Source of the DNA: Chrysopilus asiliformis
Lineage: Eukaryota > Arthropoda > Insecta > Diptera > Rhagionidae
NCBI GenBank assembly: GCA_964034945.1
Contig: OZ035960.1
Span: 75,862,585-75,926,584 of the forward strand
DNA length: 64,000 nt
Direction of reading: 5' to 3'
Numbering within the stretch: the first letter of the stretch is position 1; each line of letters starts with the position of its first letter. The notes below the pieces were generated by a model. That model did no database searches, was not told the origin of the DNA, and was given only the letters and a program-made list of their open reading frames with translations. Shown piece after piece: positions 44,674 to 54,217 of the stretch. Position numbers and translations under genes: made by a program.

Positions 44674-45035
44674 CAGCCATGTTCAAAAGTGTTAGGCACC
44701 ATTTCAAAATCAATTTTTTCCTGTTTACGTGTATATAATATGATAGTGAAACAATGTGATTTTAAGAACATCAAAATTTATTTATCTGACTAATATTAGG
44801 TGGGCCTACCCCTAGCCCTTATTACACCAGCGAGTCTTTTCGGCATTGTCGCTACAAGCCTATTTTCGTGTCGTCACTTATAAAATCCCATTCCTCCTGA
44901 ATAGCCCTTTTCAGGGTATCTTCTGATGTTATTTTTGTGTTTCCGGATATTTTTCTTCAAAATACTCCACAAATGCTTTATCAAAATCTATGATTTCTTT
45001 GTAAAAAAGGGGGTGCCTAACACTTTTGAACATGG

Positions 45036-45038
<3 letters not shown>
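44674..45038 (-). mobile_element. Tc1-like deletion derivative in a TA microsatellite
   Basis: Inverted ends CAGCCATGTTCAAAAGTGTT (continuing AGGCACC) are flanked by TA at 44672-44673 and 45039-45040, within (TA)n on both sides. It contains the C-terminal part of a transposase. Confidence 0.85.
44796..44927 (-). pseudogene. Tc1-like transposase C-terminal fragment
   Basis: The minus strand reads LKRAIQEEWDFISDDTK, then in a shifted frame RLVATMPKRLAGVIRARGRP and T before a stop. This matches the end of Tc1-family transposases (EEWxxI...LVxSMPRRxxAVIxxxGxPT). The catalytic core is missing and a frameshift is present. Confidence 0.75.
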
Positions 45039-45069
<31 letters not shown>

Positions 45070-45099
45070 CGGATTATATATATATATATAATTATATAT
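45039..45099 (+). repeat. (TA)n microsatellite at the edge of a mini-me copy
   Basis: Two TA runs are separated by ATTGCGGATT, which duplicates the first bases of the adjoining mini-me segment. It suggests TA expansion at the truncated element edge. Confidence 0.75.
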
Positions 45100-45100
45100 T

Positions 45101-45479
45101 GCGGATTGCGGGCGCACGGATTAAGCTAGAGACTTGAAATTTTGAGCAGATCCGTTTTTCGGAAAATGCGAGGCTAAGTTCGTTCATGGGCAAAAATGGA
45201 CCATTAGGGGGGGTATCCCCCATACGAACGAAAACGTTTTTTGTAAATATCTCAAGAACGGTGCATCTTATCAAAAAATGAGCAAGAACAAAAGTTATTT
45301 AGGATATGATTCTACATAAAACTCCCATACATCAAAATCTGATTGGAATAAATTTTAAAAAATCTTATTGGAAAGTTTGACTTCAAAGTGGAATTTTGAT
45401 ATAACTGTTCGCTGTTCACTTAAATCACCATACGGGTTTTCAATAATTGCCAGATTGGCAATTATAGCTTTTGTTATGT
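45101..45479 (+). mobile_element. mini-me/DINE-like copy 6, 5'-truncated
   Basis: Begins at GCGGATTGCGGGCGCACG, after the GTCY position, and continues to the hairpin and GTTATG end. Confidence 0.8.
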
Positions 45480-45524
45480 TTTACAAATAAATTTAGAATG
45501 CCAAAAAATCAACTTAAAAATCAA

Positions 45525-46157
45525 CTTAATCCTTACAGGACCTTTCGTTAGAGTTATTGAAACTGAAACGCCGAATTCGTAATCAGCGACTCCGAAAACT
45601 CCTTAATGCCAATTTTCTCGAGAAAAATTGAAAAAATGACATTTGCGTTATCCTTACAGGACTTTCCGTTTCTAATTTTGAAATTCCAACACCAGATGCG
45701 TGATAAGCGACCCCGAAATCCTCCCAAAACCAGTTTTTGCGAGAAAAATTGAACAAAGTACATTTGCGTTATCCTTACAGGACCTTCCGTTTGGAATTTT
45801 AAAAGACTCGCGATCAGCGACCCCGAAAACCCCCTTATGCCGATTTTTCCTGGGAAAAAGAATATTTGCATTATCCTTACAGGGCTTTCCGTTTCGAATT
45901 TTGAAATTCCAATACCAGAGCCGTGATCACCGACCCCAAAACCCCTATAATGTCAATTTGTCCGGGGAATAATGGGAAAAAGGATATTTTCGTTATCCTT
46001 ACAGGACTTTCCGTTTCGAATTCTGAGATTCCAACATAACTAAAAACCTGCTCCTGGCAACGCAGATCATTTTGCAAAAAAAATGCGTAAAAATTGGTTC
46101 AGTAGTTTTTGAGTTTTGTAATCTCAAACAGACCAACAAACATCCATTTTTATAGTT
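45525..46157 (-). mobile_element. Helitron H5, reverse-oriented partial copy
   Basis: On the minus strand the leader (CTATAAAAATGGATGTTTG, then GATTACAAAACTC) is followed by about five diverged monomers. The TC start and the CTAG end are both lost. Confidence 0.75.
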
Positions 46158-46199
46158 GATCAAATCAAATAATCAGCACATGCAGACATCGCGCCGGTC

Positions 46200-46570
46200 T
46201 CGACACCCGAAACCCGCAGACGCAACATATATATTCAAATTTTATTTCGTCACGTTATGTTCGTAACGTTATAACATTATTATTTCGTTACACATTGTAT
46301 CGCGCCCGCAGCCAGCGGGAGGGGACTTGGGGGCTGAAGTATTGTTTAGGGAGCTTTAATGAAAGACTCACGTGTATTTTTTTACATGGGTATTTATTCT
46401 AACTCAAGCTCACAACTTCTGACTTACTACATACGACTTACGACCGCGACTGCTCTCCACTGACTCCTCGGACTGGGAACCAAAATCACTTCAATCATTT
46501 TGGTTCCCGCCTGTGCAAATCTTCCACTCATGCGCGATCGTATGGCGTCTGCGGGTTTCGGGTGGCGAGG
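46200..46570. mobile_element. Inverted-repeat element with CACCCGAAACCCGCAGACGC ends
   Basis: CACCCGAAACCCGCAGACGC at about 46204-46223 recurs inverted at about 46545-46564. The interior is not coding. Edges and target duplication not defined. Confidence 0.55.
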
Positions 46571-46777
46571 GTGGGAAAAAGGGGGGTGTGGCTGAAAAGT
46601 TTGTCCGCTCTGAGTAAAATTGGTTTGTAGCTCAAGTTTTTTTCGTCAGAAAAGTGAGGTTATATGCGAAATCTTGTAATTAAAACTGCGTCAGCAGTCA
46701 TTTCAAACTACTTTTATGAGGTTTGTGATCCGAAATTGTGCTAGTAAAAGTAGTTTTGTTGCAAAGTTCCACTTTTT

Positions 46778-46969
46778 ATACCCGTATGGTCAAACCAAAC
46801 GGCATATTAACTTTGCCTTACCGTTTGTAATGCCAAGATCCCGTCATCACACAAAAATGAATTACACCAGTGTGTTTAGAATGATAAACATAACAAAAGC
46901 TATAATTGCCAATCTGGCAATTATTGAAAACCCGTATGGTGATATTCGTATCAAAATTCGAACAGTTTA
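46778..46969. mobile_element. Two mini-me fragments joined in opposite orientation (copies 7 and 8)
   Basis: 46778-46887 is the 5' end of a plus copy (ATACCCGTATGGTCAAACC to GAATGATAAA). 46888-46969 is the 3' end of a minus copy (CATAACAAAAGCTATAATTG to GAACAGTTT). The second probably inserted into an A-run of the first. Confidence 0.75.
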
Positions 46970-47655
46970 TTTATTTATTTATTTATTGTGGGTTGCGTAA
47001 ACCAAGTACGTACTGTATATTGAATTTTAGGATATTTTGACGTCGCTGATTCTGAGACGGACTTTGCTTTCACCAGATTCACTCTACTTCTTGAGATACC
47101 GAAAACAAAATATTTTCGAAGCTAAAAAAATTGCTTAAAAGATTTTCTTTTTCGTATCTCCAGTAATATTACTCCAATATTTTTAATTATATTTTATGCA
47201 TGTGGTAGGTCTTTGGCATTATACTTGATCAACTTTTCACAAAAAAATAGTAAAAAAATAAAATTACAGCAAAAATAAATAAATAACAAAAATACGAAAT
47301 CATTTTTTTCGGTCAAATGAATATCTGGCTCAATTTTCTAATGTTCGTGAACTATTATATTGCGACGTAAAATTTCCAACATAAAATGATGTGCGTATGT
47401 TATGGATTATTTAATGTTTTTGTTCTCAGAGATTGCACTTTATTCTCGATATTGAATTTAACGAAAGACAATGCTCAAACAAGGAGGAAACTCCTTTTTG
47501 AAGTTCCTAATTGTGATAATGTAAACAATGAAGTGCTTCGATTTTGCTACAGCCGAGTGTATCTCGAACCTTTTTTTTTGTTTGATTCGGGATTTTAATT
47601 TATTTGTGATTATATTTTATATCAATGTTTTTTAAAATTATTTTCTTCTTTGCAG
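46970..47655. other. Intronic sequence with an unassigned plus-strand frame
   Basis: A frame at 47386-47598 (DNAQTRRKLLFEVPNCDNV) may be coding, possibly linked with the exons at 47656-48498, but no start or compatible donor was found. Confidence 0.25.
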
Positions 47656-48498
47656 AAGCTGAAATATTTGAGGCCGGACGCAGGGACGATCTAAAGAAGC
47701 GGGTATTCAGTCTTTCTTCTAGAAATCAGCGGACTACGGAATATCTATCGGAACCGAGCTATGGGGTATTTTTCAATTTTTATACCCGTATGGTGAAACC
47801 AAAGGGTATATTAACTTTGCTTTACCGTTTGTAACGCCAAGATCCCGTCATCACACACAAAAATGAATTACATCAGTGTGTTTAGAATGATAAAAAAAAT
47901 TGAATTTTCCATGTCCGTCCGTCTGTCCGTCCGTCCGTCCGTCTGTCCGTCCGTCCGTCTGTCCGTCTGTCCGTCTGTCTGTCTGTCTGTGGCGCGGATT
48001 GCGGGCGCACGGATTGAGCTAGAGACTTGAAATTTTGTGTGGATCCGTTTTTCGTAAAATGCGAGGCTAAGTTCGTTAATGGGCAAAAATGGACCATTAG
48101 GGGGGGTACCCCCCATACGAACGAAATCGTTTTTTGCGAATATCTCAAAAACGGTAAATGTTATCAAAAAAGTTCAAGAACAAAAGTTATTTAGGATATG
48201 ATTCTACATAAAACTCCCATACATCAAAATCCGATTGGAATAAGTTTTAAAAAATCTTATTGGAAAGTTTGCCTTCAAAGTGGAATTTTGATACAACTGT
48301 TCGAATTTTGATACGAATATCACCATACGGGTCTTGAATAATTGCCAGATTGGCAATTATAGCTTTTGTTATGTTTTTTAAATAATTGTGTTATCTGCAG
48401 GATTATGTGAGGTGCAAATTCTGGAGAATTATTTTGGTCCATCAGCGCGAATCACATTATCAGAGCTCCCAATGCAACTGCAATGGAGGAGATAAGAG
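47656..48498 (+). CDS. Possible nested gene: two plus-strand exons split by a mini-me insertion
   Basis: Inside the largest myosin intron, a strong acceptor (TTATTTTCTTCTTTGCAG, ending 47655) precedes an open stretch 47656-47765 reading AEIFEAGRRDDLKKRVFSLS and RNQRTTEYLSEPSYG, then a GTATTT donor. After the mini-me copy comes another acceptor, GTTATCTGCAG, and an open stretch 48401-48498 reading DYVRCKFWRIILVHQ, ending at AAGAG|GTAATT. The two join in phase 0. Without the mini-me, the intron would be only about 43 bases. An upstream open frame at 47386-47598 (LNLTKDNAQTRRKLLFEVP) may belong, but I find no donor that gives a compatible phase. I do not recognise the product; this could also be a relic or chance. 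Confidence 0.3.
47782..48373 (+). mobile_element. mini-me/DINE-like copy 9, full length
   Basis: A complete 592-base copy: ATACCCGTATGGTGAAACC start in a T-run, GTCY tract at 47911-47990, conserved body, TTGCCAGATTGGCAA hairpin and GTTATG end followed by T-run. Best reference copy in the window together with copy 12. Confidence 0.85.
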
Positions 48499-48499
48499 G

Positions 48500-48774
48500 T
48501 AATTAATAAACCAGAACCGCCTATAATTTTTTTCATATTTCTCAGGTACCTGAAACACATAATATAGCTATGCCTTAATGTGATAAGGTAGTAACTACAT
48601 AGGATTTATGTGTATTATACGACCTTATAACATTAAGGTATCGATATTTTCCAAAAAACGTCACAAAATATTTTCCATTCCCCCAGCGATTTCGTTATAA
48701 AGAGGTATCACTGTATATATTCAAATTTTAAACTGTGTATTGGAAAGTGTACTTTTCTCATGTTTTCAGAACGG
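48500..48774. other. Intronic spacer
   Basis: Only short inverted phrases such as AATGTGATAAGGT / ACCTTATAACATT at 48578-48640 are seen. Confidence 0.4.
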
Positions 48775-48782
48775 ATCACAGT

Positions 48783-49000
48783 AGTGGCGAAGCGTCAGAG
48801 TAGACCGCTTAGTAGATAGAAAGAGTAGACCGTTTACTAGATACGCATGGAATGGTCAAAAATACTAATTTAACCTTAAAAATTACAAATTTATTGCGTA
48901 GTAATACTAAATATTACAATTATAATAGTTTCTGTTCTTCCATGTCATTTTTTTCGACTAAGTTCTATCTATGCTGTCTACCCTAACGTTTCGTCACTGA
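48783..49000. mobile_element. hAT MITE next to a myosin exon donor
   Basis: Ends AGTGGCGAAGCGTCAGAGTA and, reversed, CAGTGACGAAACGTTAGGGT are flanked by ATCACAGT (48775-48782, 49001-49008). It ends about 47 bases from exon D (49047) on its intron side. Confidence 0.8.
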
Positions 49001-49046
49001 ATCACAGTAATAAATTCAATTAAAAAAAACCCATAAAAACACATAC

Positions 49047-49231
49047 TTGCTGAGAAAAATGGACTAAATCTTGATATCTTGCCGCACGATAGTACAACAG
49101 GACCTGATAAAGTGTTTTCGATTTCCAACGCTTAGCAAACGGCAGTAAGAATTTGGCTGTAGTTTGATCAATCTGACCAGAATTGTTTAATATCGGACCA
49201 TACTGACGCCTTACTTGATAACCTCTGAAAG
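49047..49231 (-). CDS. ninaC: Myosin III (NINAC-like) exon D: second IQ motif and tail start
   Basis: The acceptor is TTTTTCTTTTTAG (AG at 49233-49232). The exon opens with AFRGYQVRRQYGP, the second half of an IQ motif whose first half is in exon C, then continues with FLLPFAKRWKSK and YYRAARYQDLVHFSQQ. The donor is CAGCAA|GTATGTG (GT at 49046-49045). It is 185 bases, begins with two bases of a split codon and ends in phase 0. It is specific to the long isoform. The following intron runs 14,759 bases to exon E and is largely filled with transposons, including a hAT MITE that ends only about 47 bases from this donor. Confidence 0.85.
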
Positions 49232-49640
49232 CTAAAAAGAAAAAAGAATCAGAATAAAACTTTCCTTAATTTAATTAAAATTTCATTTATTTTTTTATTG
49301 TTGTAAAAATAGGGTATTTAAGACCTGCAGTGCGCTAATGGATCACTGTCAGTTGTTGACACTAATTGAATTATAAATTTGTTTATTCAATCCCTATTGG
49401 AGACACTATAGCAATGAAATTTAAATTGGTTTTTAAGCCGGTGGAGTAATGGCATTCCAAATTGAAACAATAGCAACAACGATATGTGAAAAGAAATAGA
49501 TATTTTCTCAACTATATTTTTATTTCAAACAAAAACTCGAACGTTATTCTATATTTTAGGGCGCTACTACAAGTTTTGCATGCTTTTTATTTTAATTGCC
49601 CCTTTTTTTACTAACATCTAATTTTAAATAAGAATATTCT
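49232..49640 (-). other. Intron C-D, including short-isoform 3' UTR
   Basis: Contains the AATAAA at 49591-49586 for the short isoform; the rest is AT-rich with no transposon recognised. It is one of the few TE-free stretches of the gene. Confidence 0.5.
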
Positions 49641-49647
49641 ATTTATT

Positions 49648-49982
49648 CTATTCGACCTCAATTCCTTCAGATTCAATATTTTTTGCTTTAATTTCCGTAT
49701 TTTCGGTATCAAAATTGTTTGTCTCTCTTGAAATTTCGTTATTTGGAAATGGAAGTCCCAATAAAGATCGCATTTCATCTGTGTGTATCCATTCTTCGCT
49801 ATCAGAATCTAATGCTTCAGTATTATGATCAGTAACGGGAGATATATTTTCCGATCCGGTAACTGACAAGCTTTCGCCATTAGCACTCTGTTCAATTTTG
49901 GTGTCTTCTGCCATACCTTTTTGTATTGCAAGCGCCGCTTCTTCCGGGTCTTCAGGTTTTTTGACCATTTTTGGTAAGTTAC
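49648..49982 (-). CDS. ninaC: Myosin III exon C: switch exon (internal donor or short-isoform terminal exon)
   Basis: After the acceptor TTTCTCCACAG (AG at 49984-49983) the exon reads NLPKMVKKPEDPEEAALAIQK. At 49917 there is an internal donor AAAAG|GTATGG (GT at 49916-49915). If used, 66 bases are kept and the join to exon D completes a perfect IQ motif, IQKAFRGYQVR. If not used, reading continues about 89 more codons to a TAG at 49650-49648. That short tail is acidic, with runs such as DSDSEEW, and ends GIEVE. A likely polyadenylation signal AATAAA lies at 49591-49586, about 57 bases beyond the stop. This matches the known NINAC strategy: p132 has a short unique tail, p174 a longer unique tail with an extra calmodulin site. 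The isoform assignment is inferred from sequence only. Confidence 0.8.
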
Positions 49983-50038
49983 CTGTGGAGAAATTCGTTA
50001 ATTATTTTAAAGAATCCATTTGAAATTTTATTAAGTAC

Positions 50039-50142
50039 TTGAAGGTAAATTTAAAGATTTATCTTTTACTCTTCGTCGAGCAATGTATGACCTCATCATT
50101 GATTGAACCTTTATAATTTTTTTAACCTGAGTCTCATATAAT
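50039..50142 (-). CDS. ninaC: Myosin III (NINAC-like) exon B: first IQ motif
   Basis: This exon carries the start of the lever arm: LYETQVKKIIKVQSMMR followed by SYIARRRVKDK. VQSMMRSYIAR fits the calmodulin-binding IQ consensus with Ser in place of the usual Gly. The acceptor is TTACAG at 50144-50143 and the donor is CAA|GTACTT at 50038-50037; unspliced reading would hit a stop a few bases later. Its entering phase (two bases carried from exon A) and leaving phase (one base) fit both neighbours. In Drosophila NINAC the first calmodulin site is common to both isoforms, and this exon should likewise be in both. Confidence 0.85.
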
Positions 50143-50193
50143 CTGTAAAATACAATCATTATATGCACAGACATTGTAACCAATTAATTATAC

Positions 50194-50343
50194 CTTGAAA
50201 GGAATTCATCATTATAATATCGCAAGAAAACTTTAGATTTGCCAATAGCCCATCCTTCCATCTTAAGACGGATTAATAGCAACCGGCAATTTTCCTTAGT
50301 CACATCAACAGTCTCATCAAAATCAAATGCCAAAAATTGATAT
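50194..50343 (-). CDS. ninaC: Myosin III (NINAC-like) exon A: end of motor domain
   Basis: This exon encodes the converter end of a myosin head, the ATP-driven actin motor. The minus-strand translation contains FLAFDFDE, KENCRLLLIRLKMEGW and IGKSKVFLRYYNDEFL, the segment just before the lever arm in unconventional myosins; the wording fits class III (NINAC) best. The acceptor is an AG at 50345-50344 preceded by a CTAAC branch-point-like sequence and a T-run. The donor is AAG|GTA at 50193-50192. The exon is 150 bases, starts with one base of a split codon and ends with two. Only 51 bases separate it from the next exon. Earlier motor exons and any N-terminal kinase domain are not found in the 13.7 kb up to the window edge, so the upstream intron is at least that long. 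Another myosin class is possible but less likely. Confidence 0.85.
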
Positions 50344-50345
50344 CT

Positions 50346-50685
50346 TGTGTAGAATTTTCAAAAAGTTAGTATCTTTATATTCTCGTAATAAGGAGCAACT
50401 CAATTCATTAAATCGTACCGATGTAAACAAATACGGTTCTAATTTTTATGTTTATCTGTCTATTGATCTCACAAAGATGATAAAAACGTATCTACTGAAA
50501 TCAATTAAAAATTGTACACAGAGTACTACAGGGCATTCATGTTAGTCATATATCTACTTTTAATAAATGAAAAATAATGTCACATAACAAGGTGGAAGGA
50601 ATTGATATTTAAGTTGTTAGTACCAGTTGTTTAGCAATTTTTACTAAACTATAAATAAAACGATTTCCCTAATCTAAATTTAAAA
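50346..50685. other. Upstream myosin intron, unassigned start
   Basis: AT-rich, no element ends before the mini-me copy at 50686. Confidence 0.4.
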
Positions 50686-51205
50686 CATAACAAAAGCTAT
50701 AATTGCCAATCTGGCAATTATTGAAAACCCGTATGGTGATATTCGTATCAAAATTCGAACAGTTGTACCAAAATTCCACTTTGAGTCAAACTTTCCAAAA
50801 AGATTTTTTAAAATTTATTCTAATCATATTTTGATGTATGGGAGTTTTATGTACAATCATATCCTAAATAACTTTTGTTCTTGCACTTTTTTGATAAGAT
50901 GCACCGTTTTTGAGATATTCGCAAAAAACGTTTTCGTTCTAATGGTCCATTTTTGCCCATTAACAAACTTAGCCTTGTATTTTAAGAAAAATGAATCTGC
51001 GTAAAATTTCAAGTCTCTAGCTTAATCCGTGCGCCCGCAATCCGCGCCACAGACGGACAGACAGACGGACGGATAGGCAAAAATCAATTTTTTTTATCAT
51101 TCTAAACACACTGGTGTAATTCATTTTTGTGTGTGATGACGGGATCTTGGCATTACAAACGGTAAGGCAAAGTTAATATACCCTTTGGTTTCACCATACA
51201 GGTAT
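50686..51205 (-). mobile_element. mini-me/DINE-like copy 10
   Basis: Complete outline from CATAACAAAAGCTATAATTG to ACCATACAGGTAT with a short GTCY tract (about 51050-51074). Confidence 0.85.
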
Positions 51206-51411
51206 AAACATCCTTATATGCAGTTTGCTAAATATTCTGCGTTGAAATAAGCGTTAAAAATTAAACATGAAAATTTTTTACTCGAAAATACATTTTTTTT
51301 GTGATCCGCCATTACGGAGTGAATATCAAAATAAGTGATTATAAAATCAACATTATGTAGAACATTTAAGGTGTTGGATAACCAACAGCATTGGCAGATG
51401 TAGATAAAAAA

Positions 51412-52097
51412 CATAACAAAAGCTATAATTGCCAATCTGGCAATTATTGAAAACCTGTATGGTGATATTCGTATCAAAATTCGAACAGTTGTACCAAAAT
51501 TCCTTTTTGAGTCAAACTTTCCAATAAGATTTTTTTAAATTTATTCTAATCATATTTTGATGTATGGGAGTTTTATGTAGAATCATATCCTAAATAACTT
51601 TTGTTCTTGGACTTTTTTGATAAGATGCACCGTTTTTGAGATATTCGCAAAATACGTTTTCGTTCGTATGGGGGGTACCCCCCTAATAGTCCATTTTCGC
51701 CCATGAACGAACTTACCCTCGCATTTTACGAAAAACGGACCTGTGCAAAATTTCAAGTCTGTAGCTCAATCCGTGCGCCCGCAATCCGCGCCACAGACGG
51801 ACGGACAGACGGACGGACAGACGGACGGACAGACGGACAGACGGACGGACAGACGGACGGACAGACGGACGGACAGACGGACGGACAGACGGACAGACGG
51901 ACGGACAGACGGACGGACAGACGGACGGACAGACGGACGGACAGACGGACGGACAGACGGACGGACGGACATGCTAAATTCAATTTTTTAGCATTCTAAA
52001 AACACTGGTGTAATTCATTTTTTTGTGATGACGGGATCTTGGTGTTACAAACGGTAAGGCAAATCTAATTTACCCTTTGGTTTCACCATACGGGTAT
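51412..52097 (-). mobile_element. mini-me/DINE-like copy 11 with an expanded GTCY array
   Basis: Same plan as the others, but longer (686 bases) because the microsatellite has expanded. The overlapping open frames on both strands are translations of that array. Confidence 0.85.
51796..51972 (+). repeat. Expanded (GACGGACGGACA)n array
   Basis: About 175 bases of GACGGACG/GACAGACG units with a mostly regular 12-base higher-order period (ACAGACGGACGG). The other copies carry only 20-90 bases of such sequence. Confidence 0.9.
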
Positions 52098-52129
52098 AAT
52101 TAATATGTATCACACCTTTATGAAAATAT

Positions 52130-52610
52130 TTAAAAAACATAAAAAAACTAAAATTGCCAGGGGCCAATCGTCAAATACTATATGATGCTAGACAAAATGT
52201 TGTTTTAAAAAAATTCATTTGTATCCATTTGTAAATGTTGTTTTAAAAAAATTCAGGAGTGGTCTGATTGGATTTTGATCTATGAAACGGTTATGTAAAA
52301 TCATATTCTAAACAGATTTTCCCTTTATAATTTTTTAAATACGAAAAACCGTTTTCGAAAAAATAGAAAAAAAGTATTCAATTTGTATGGGGGAGGGGGG
52401 AAGGAGTGGTCCAACTGAATTTTGATGTATGGATGAGTTATATCGAATCCTATTCCAAACGAATTTTACTATGATAAATTTTTCAATATGACTCAGCATT
52501 TTTGAGAAATTGCAAAAAAAACTTATTTTGTTTTTACAGTAAATAACAAATAACAAAAAATAACTGGAAGAACCAAAAAATAAATAATGAAGTACTTGGA
52601 GATGCGGATT
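52130..52610 (-). repeat. Degenerate mini-me-like repeat, subfamily B
   Basis: Contains AAATTGCCAGGGGCCAATCG, TTTTGATGTATGGATGAGTT and TTTTTCAATATGACTCAGCA, matching the divergent subfamily in a rearranged or doubled form. Confidence 0.5.
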
Positions 52611-52619
52611 CAAATATTG

Positions 52620-53240
52620 AACCAGTATGGGGCTTTATGTCACACACAAAAATTCACAGGCAATGTGTAATGGTTGGTGTGTAACGAGGATTTTTGCGCG
52701 TAGTTTTACGAAGATCTGTGGTTAACCACCCCTGGGAACTGGCAGTCTTGATCCAAAAATTCGTTGCTAGACTAGTGTTTTTCTTTATGACAAAAGAAAT
52801 AGAAGCCTTAGCAACCGATCGACTCAGTTAAATTGGGCTTTAGCTGTAACCAACCAATAAAATCAGACAAATAATATGCAGTGAATATTGACAAAAAAAA
52901 AACTTCCTTTTTAAATCATTGTCTTTGTTAACCATGGTCAACAAAACTAAGCGGTATCAAATTATATTGAAATGCAATTGGGACATTCAAGTAAGAATTT
53001 TTTTTGAAAAAAATTAGTCAGTCTCCGTGGAGTTTTTGGTCGAAACGATTCGTTCAGCCGTCTCAAATTGACGATTTTAAATATTTTACTGAGTTTTTTT
53101 ATTAGCGATATGAAATCAAGTACTTTTTAATTTAAAAATTAGCCATTTTCGTCGGTTTAATCTGAGAATTTCCTCGTTTTCTATCCATTATCTTAGCGTT
53201 ATTTTTTTATATAAACATGAAGTGTGAAACGCAATCATTT
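52620..53240. other. Unassigned spacer
   Basis: No element ends or exons recognised. Confidence 0.4.
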
Positions 53241-53243
53241 TTT

Positions 53244-53816
53244 ATACCCGTATGGTGAAACCAAAGGGTATATTAACTTTGCCTTACCGTTTGTAACGCC
53301 AAGATCCCGTCATCACACACAAAAATGAATTACACCAGTGTGTTTAGAATGATGAAAAAAGTTAAATTTAGCATGTCCGTCCGTCTGTCTGTCCGTCTGT
53401 CCGTCTGTCTGTCCGTCTGTCCGTCCGTCTGTCCGTCTGTCTGTGGCGCGGATTGCGGGCGCACGGATTGAGCTAGAGACTTGAAATTTTGCGCAGATTC
53501 GTTTTTCGTAAAATGCGAGGCTAAGTTCGTTAATGGGCAAAAATGGACCATTAGGGGGGGTACCCCCCATACGAACGAAAACGTTTTTTGCGAATATCTA
53601 AAAAACGGTACATGTTATCAAAAAAGTGCGAGAACAAAAGTTATTTAGAATATTATTCTACATAAAACTCCTATACATCAAAATCCGATTGGAACAAGTT
53701 TTAAAAAAATCTTATTGGAAAATTTGAATTCAAATGAAATTTTGATACGCCGTTCAATTAAATCACCATACGGGTTTTCAATAATTGCCAGATTGGCAAT
53801 TATAGCTTTTGTTATG
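53244..53816 (+). mobile_element. mini-me/DINE-like copy 12, full length
   Basis: 573 bases from ATACCCGTATGGTGAAACC to GTTATG, with T-runs on both sides and a GTCY tract at 53374-53445. Confidence 0.85.
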
Positions 53817-53819
53817 TTT

Positions 53820-54215
53820 TTATATTATAAACTAAAGTCAATTTTTTTTGTGGCAAATAAAGAAAAACAAATTTTCTAAAACTAAAATAAAAGTTCTAAG
53901 TATAAAATTAGGTGAACGTTACTTACTATAGGAAAGTAGAATATAAAGGATTAAAATCTGTATAAATAGAGTGTGCATAAATTAATATTAAAACTAACAA
54001 AGAATTATTAATTGACCATAAAATAAAATTATCATGCACTGAATTAAATCCATAAAATTAAACAGGCAAATTTTACTAAACGTGCTAAATTTTCAAAAGA
54101 GTGCTAAAAATTTCAAAAGGTGCAACAAATAAAATACATTAAAACACATACACAAGTGTCTAAATAAAAAGCAAGCTACAAGGAGGTTAAAATATGAAAC
54201 AATGCGTGAACTACA
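53820..54215. other. AT-rich spacer before the Helitron pair
   Basis: No feature recognised. Confidence 0.5.
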
Positions 54216-54217
54216 AA

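Noticed and set aside
51743..51991. Long open frames on both strands (TDGRTDGQ, SVRPSVRP repeats)
   Set aside because: They are translations of the GTCY microsatellite of a mini-me copy; all frames are open because the repeat lacks stops.
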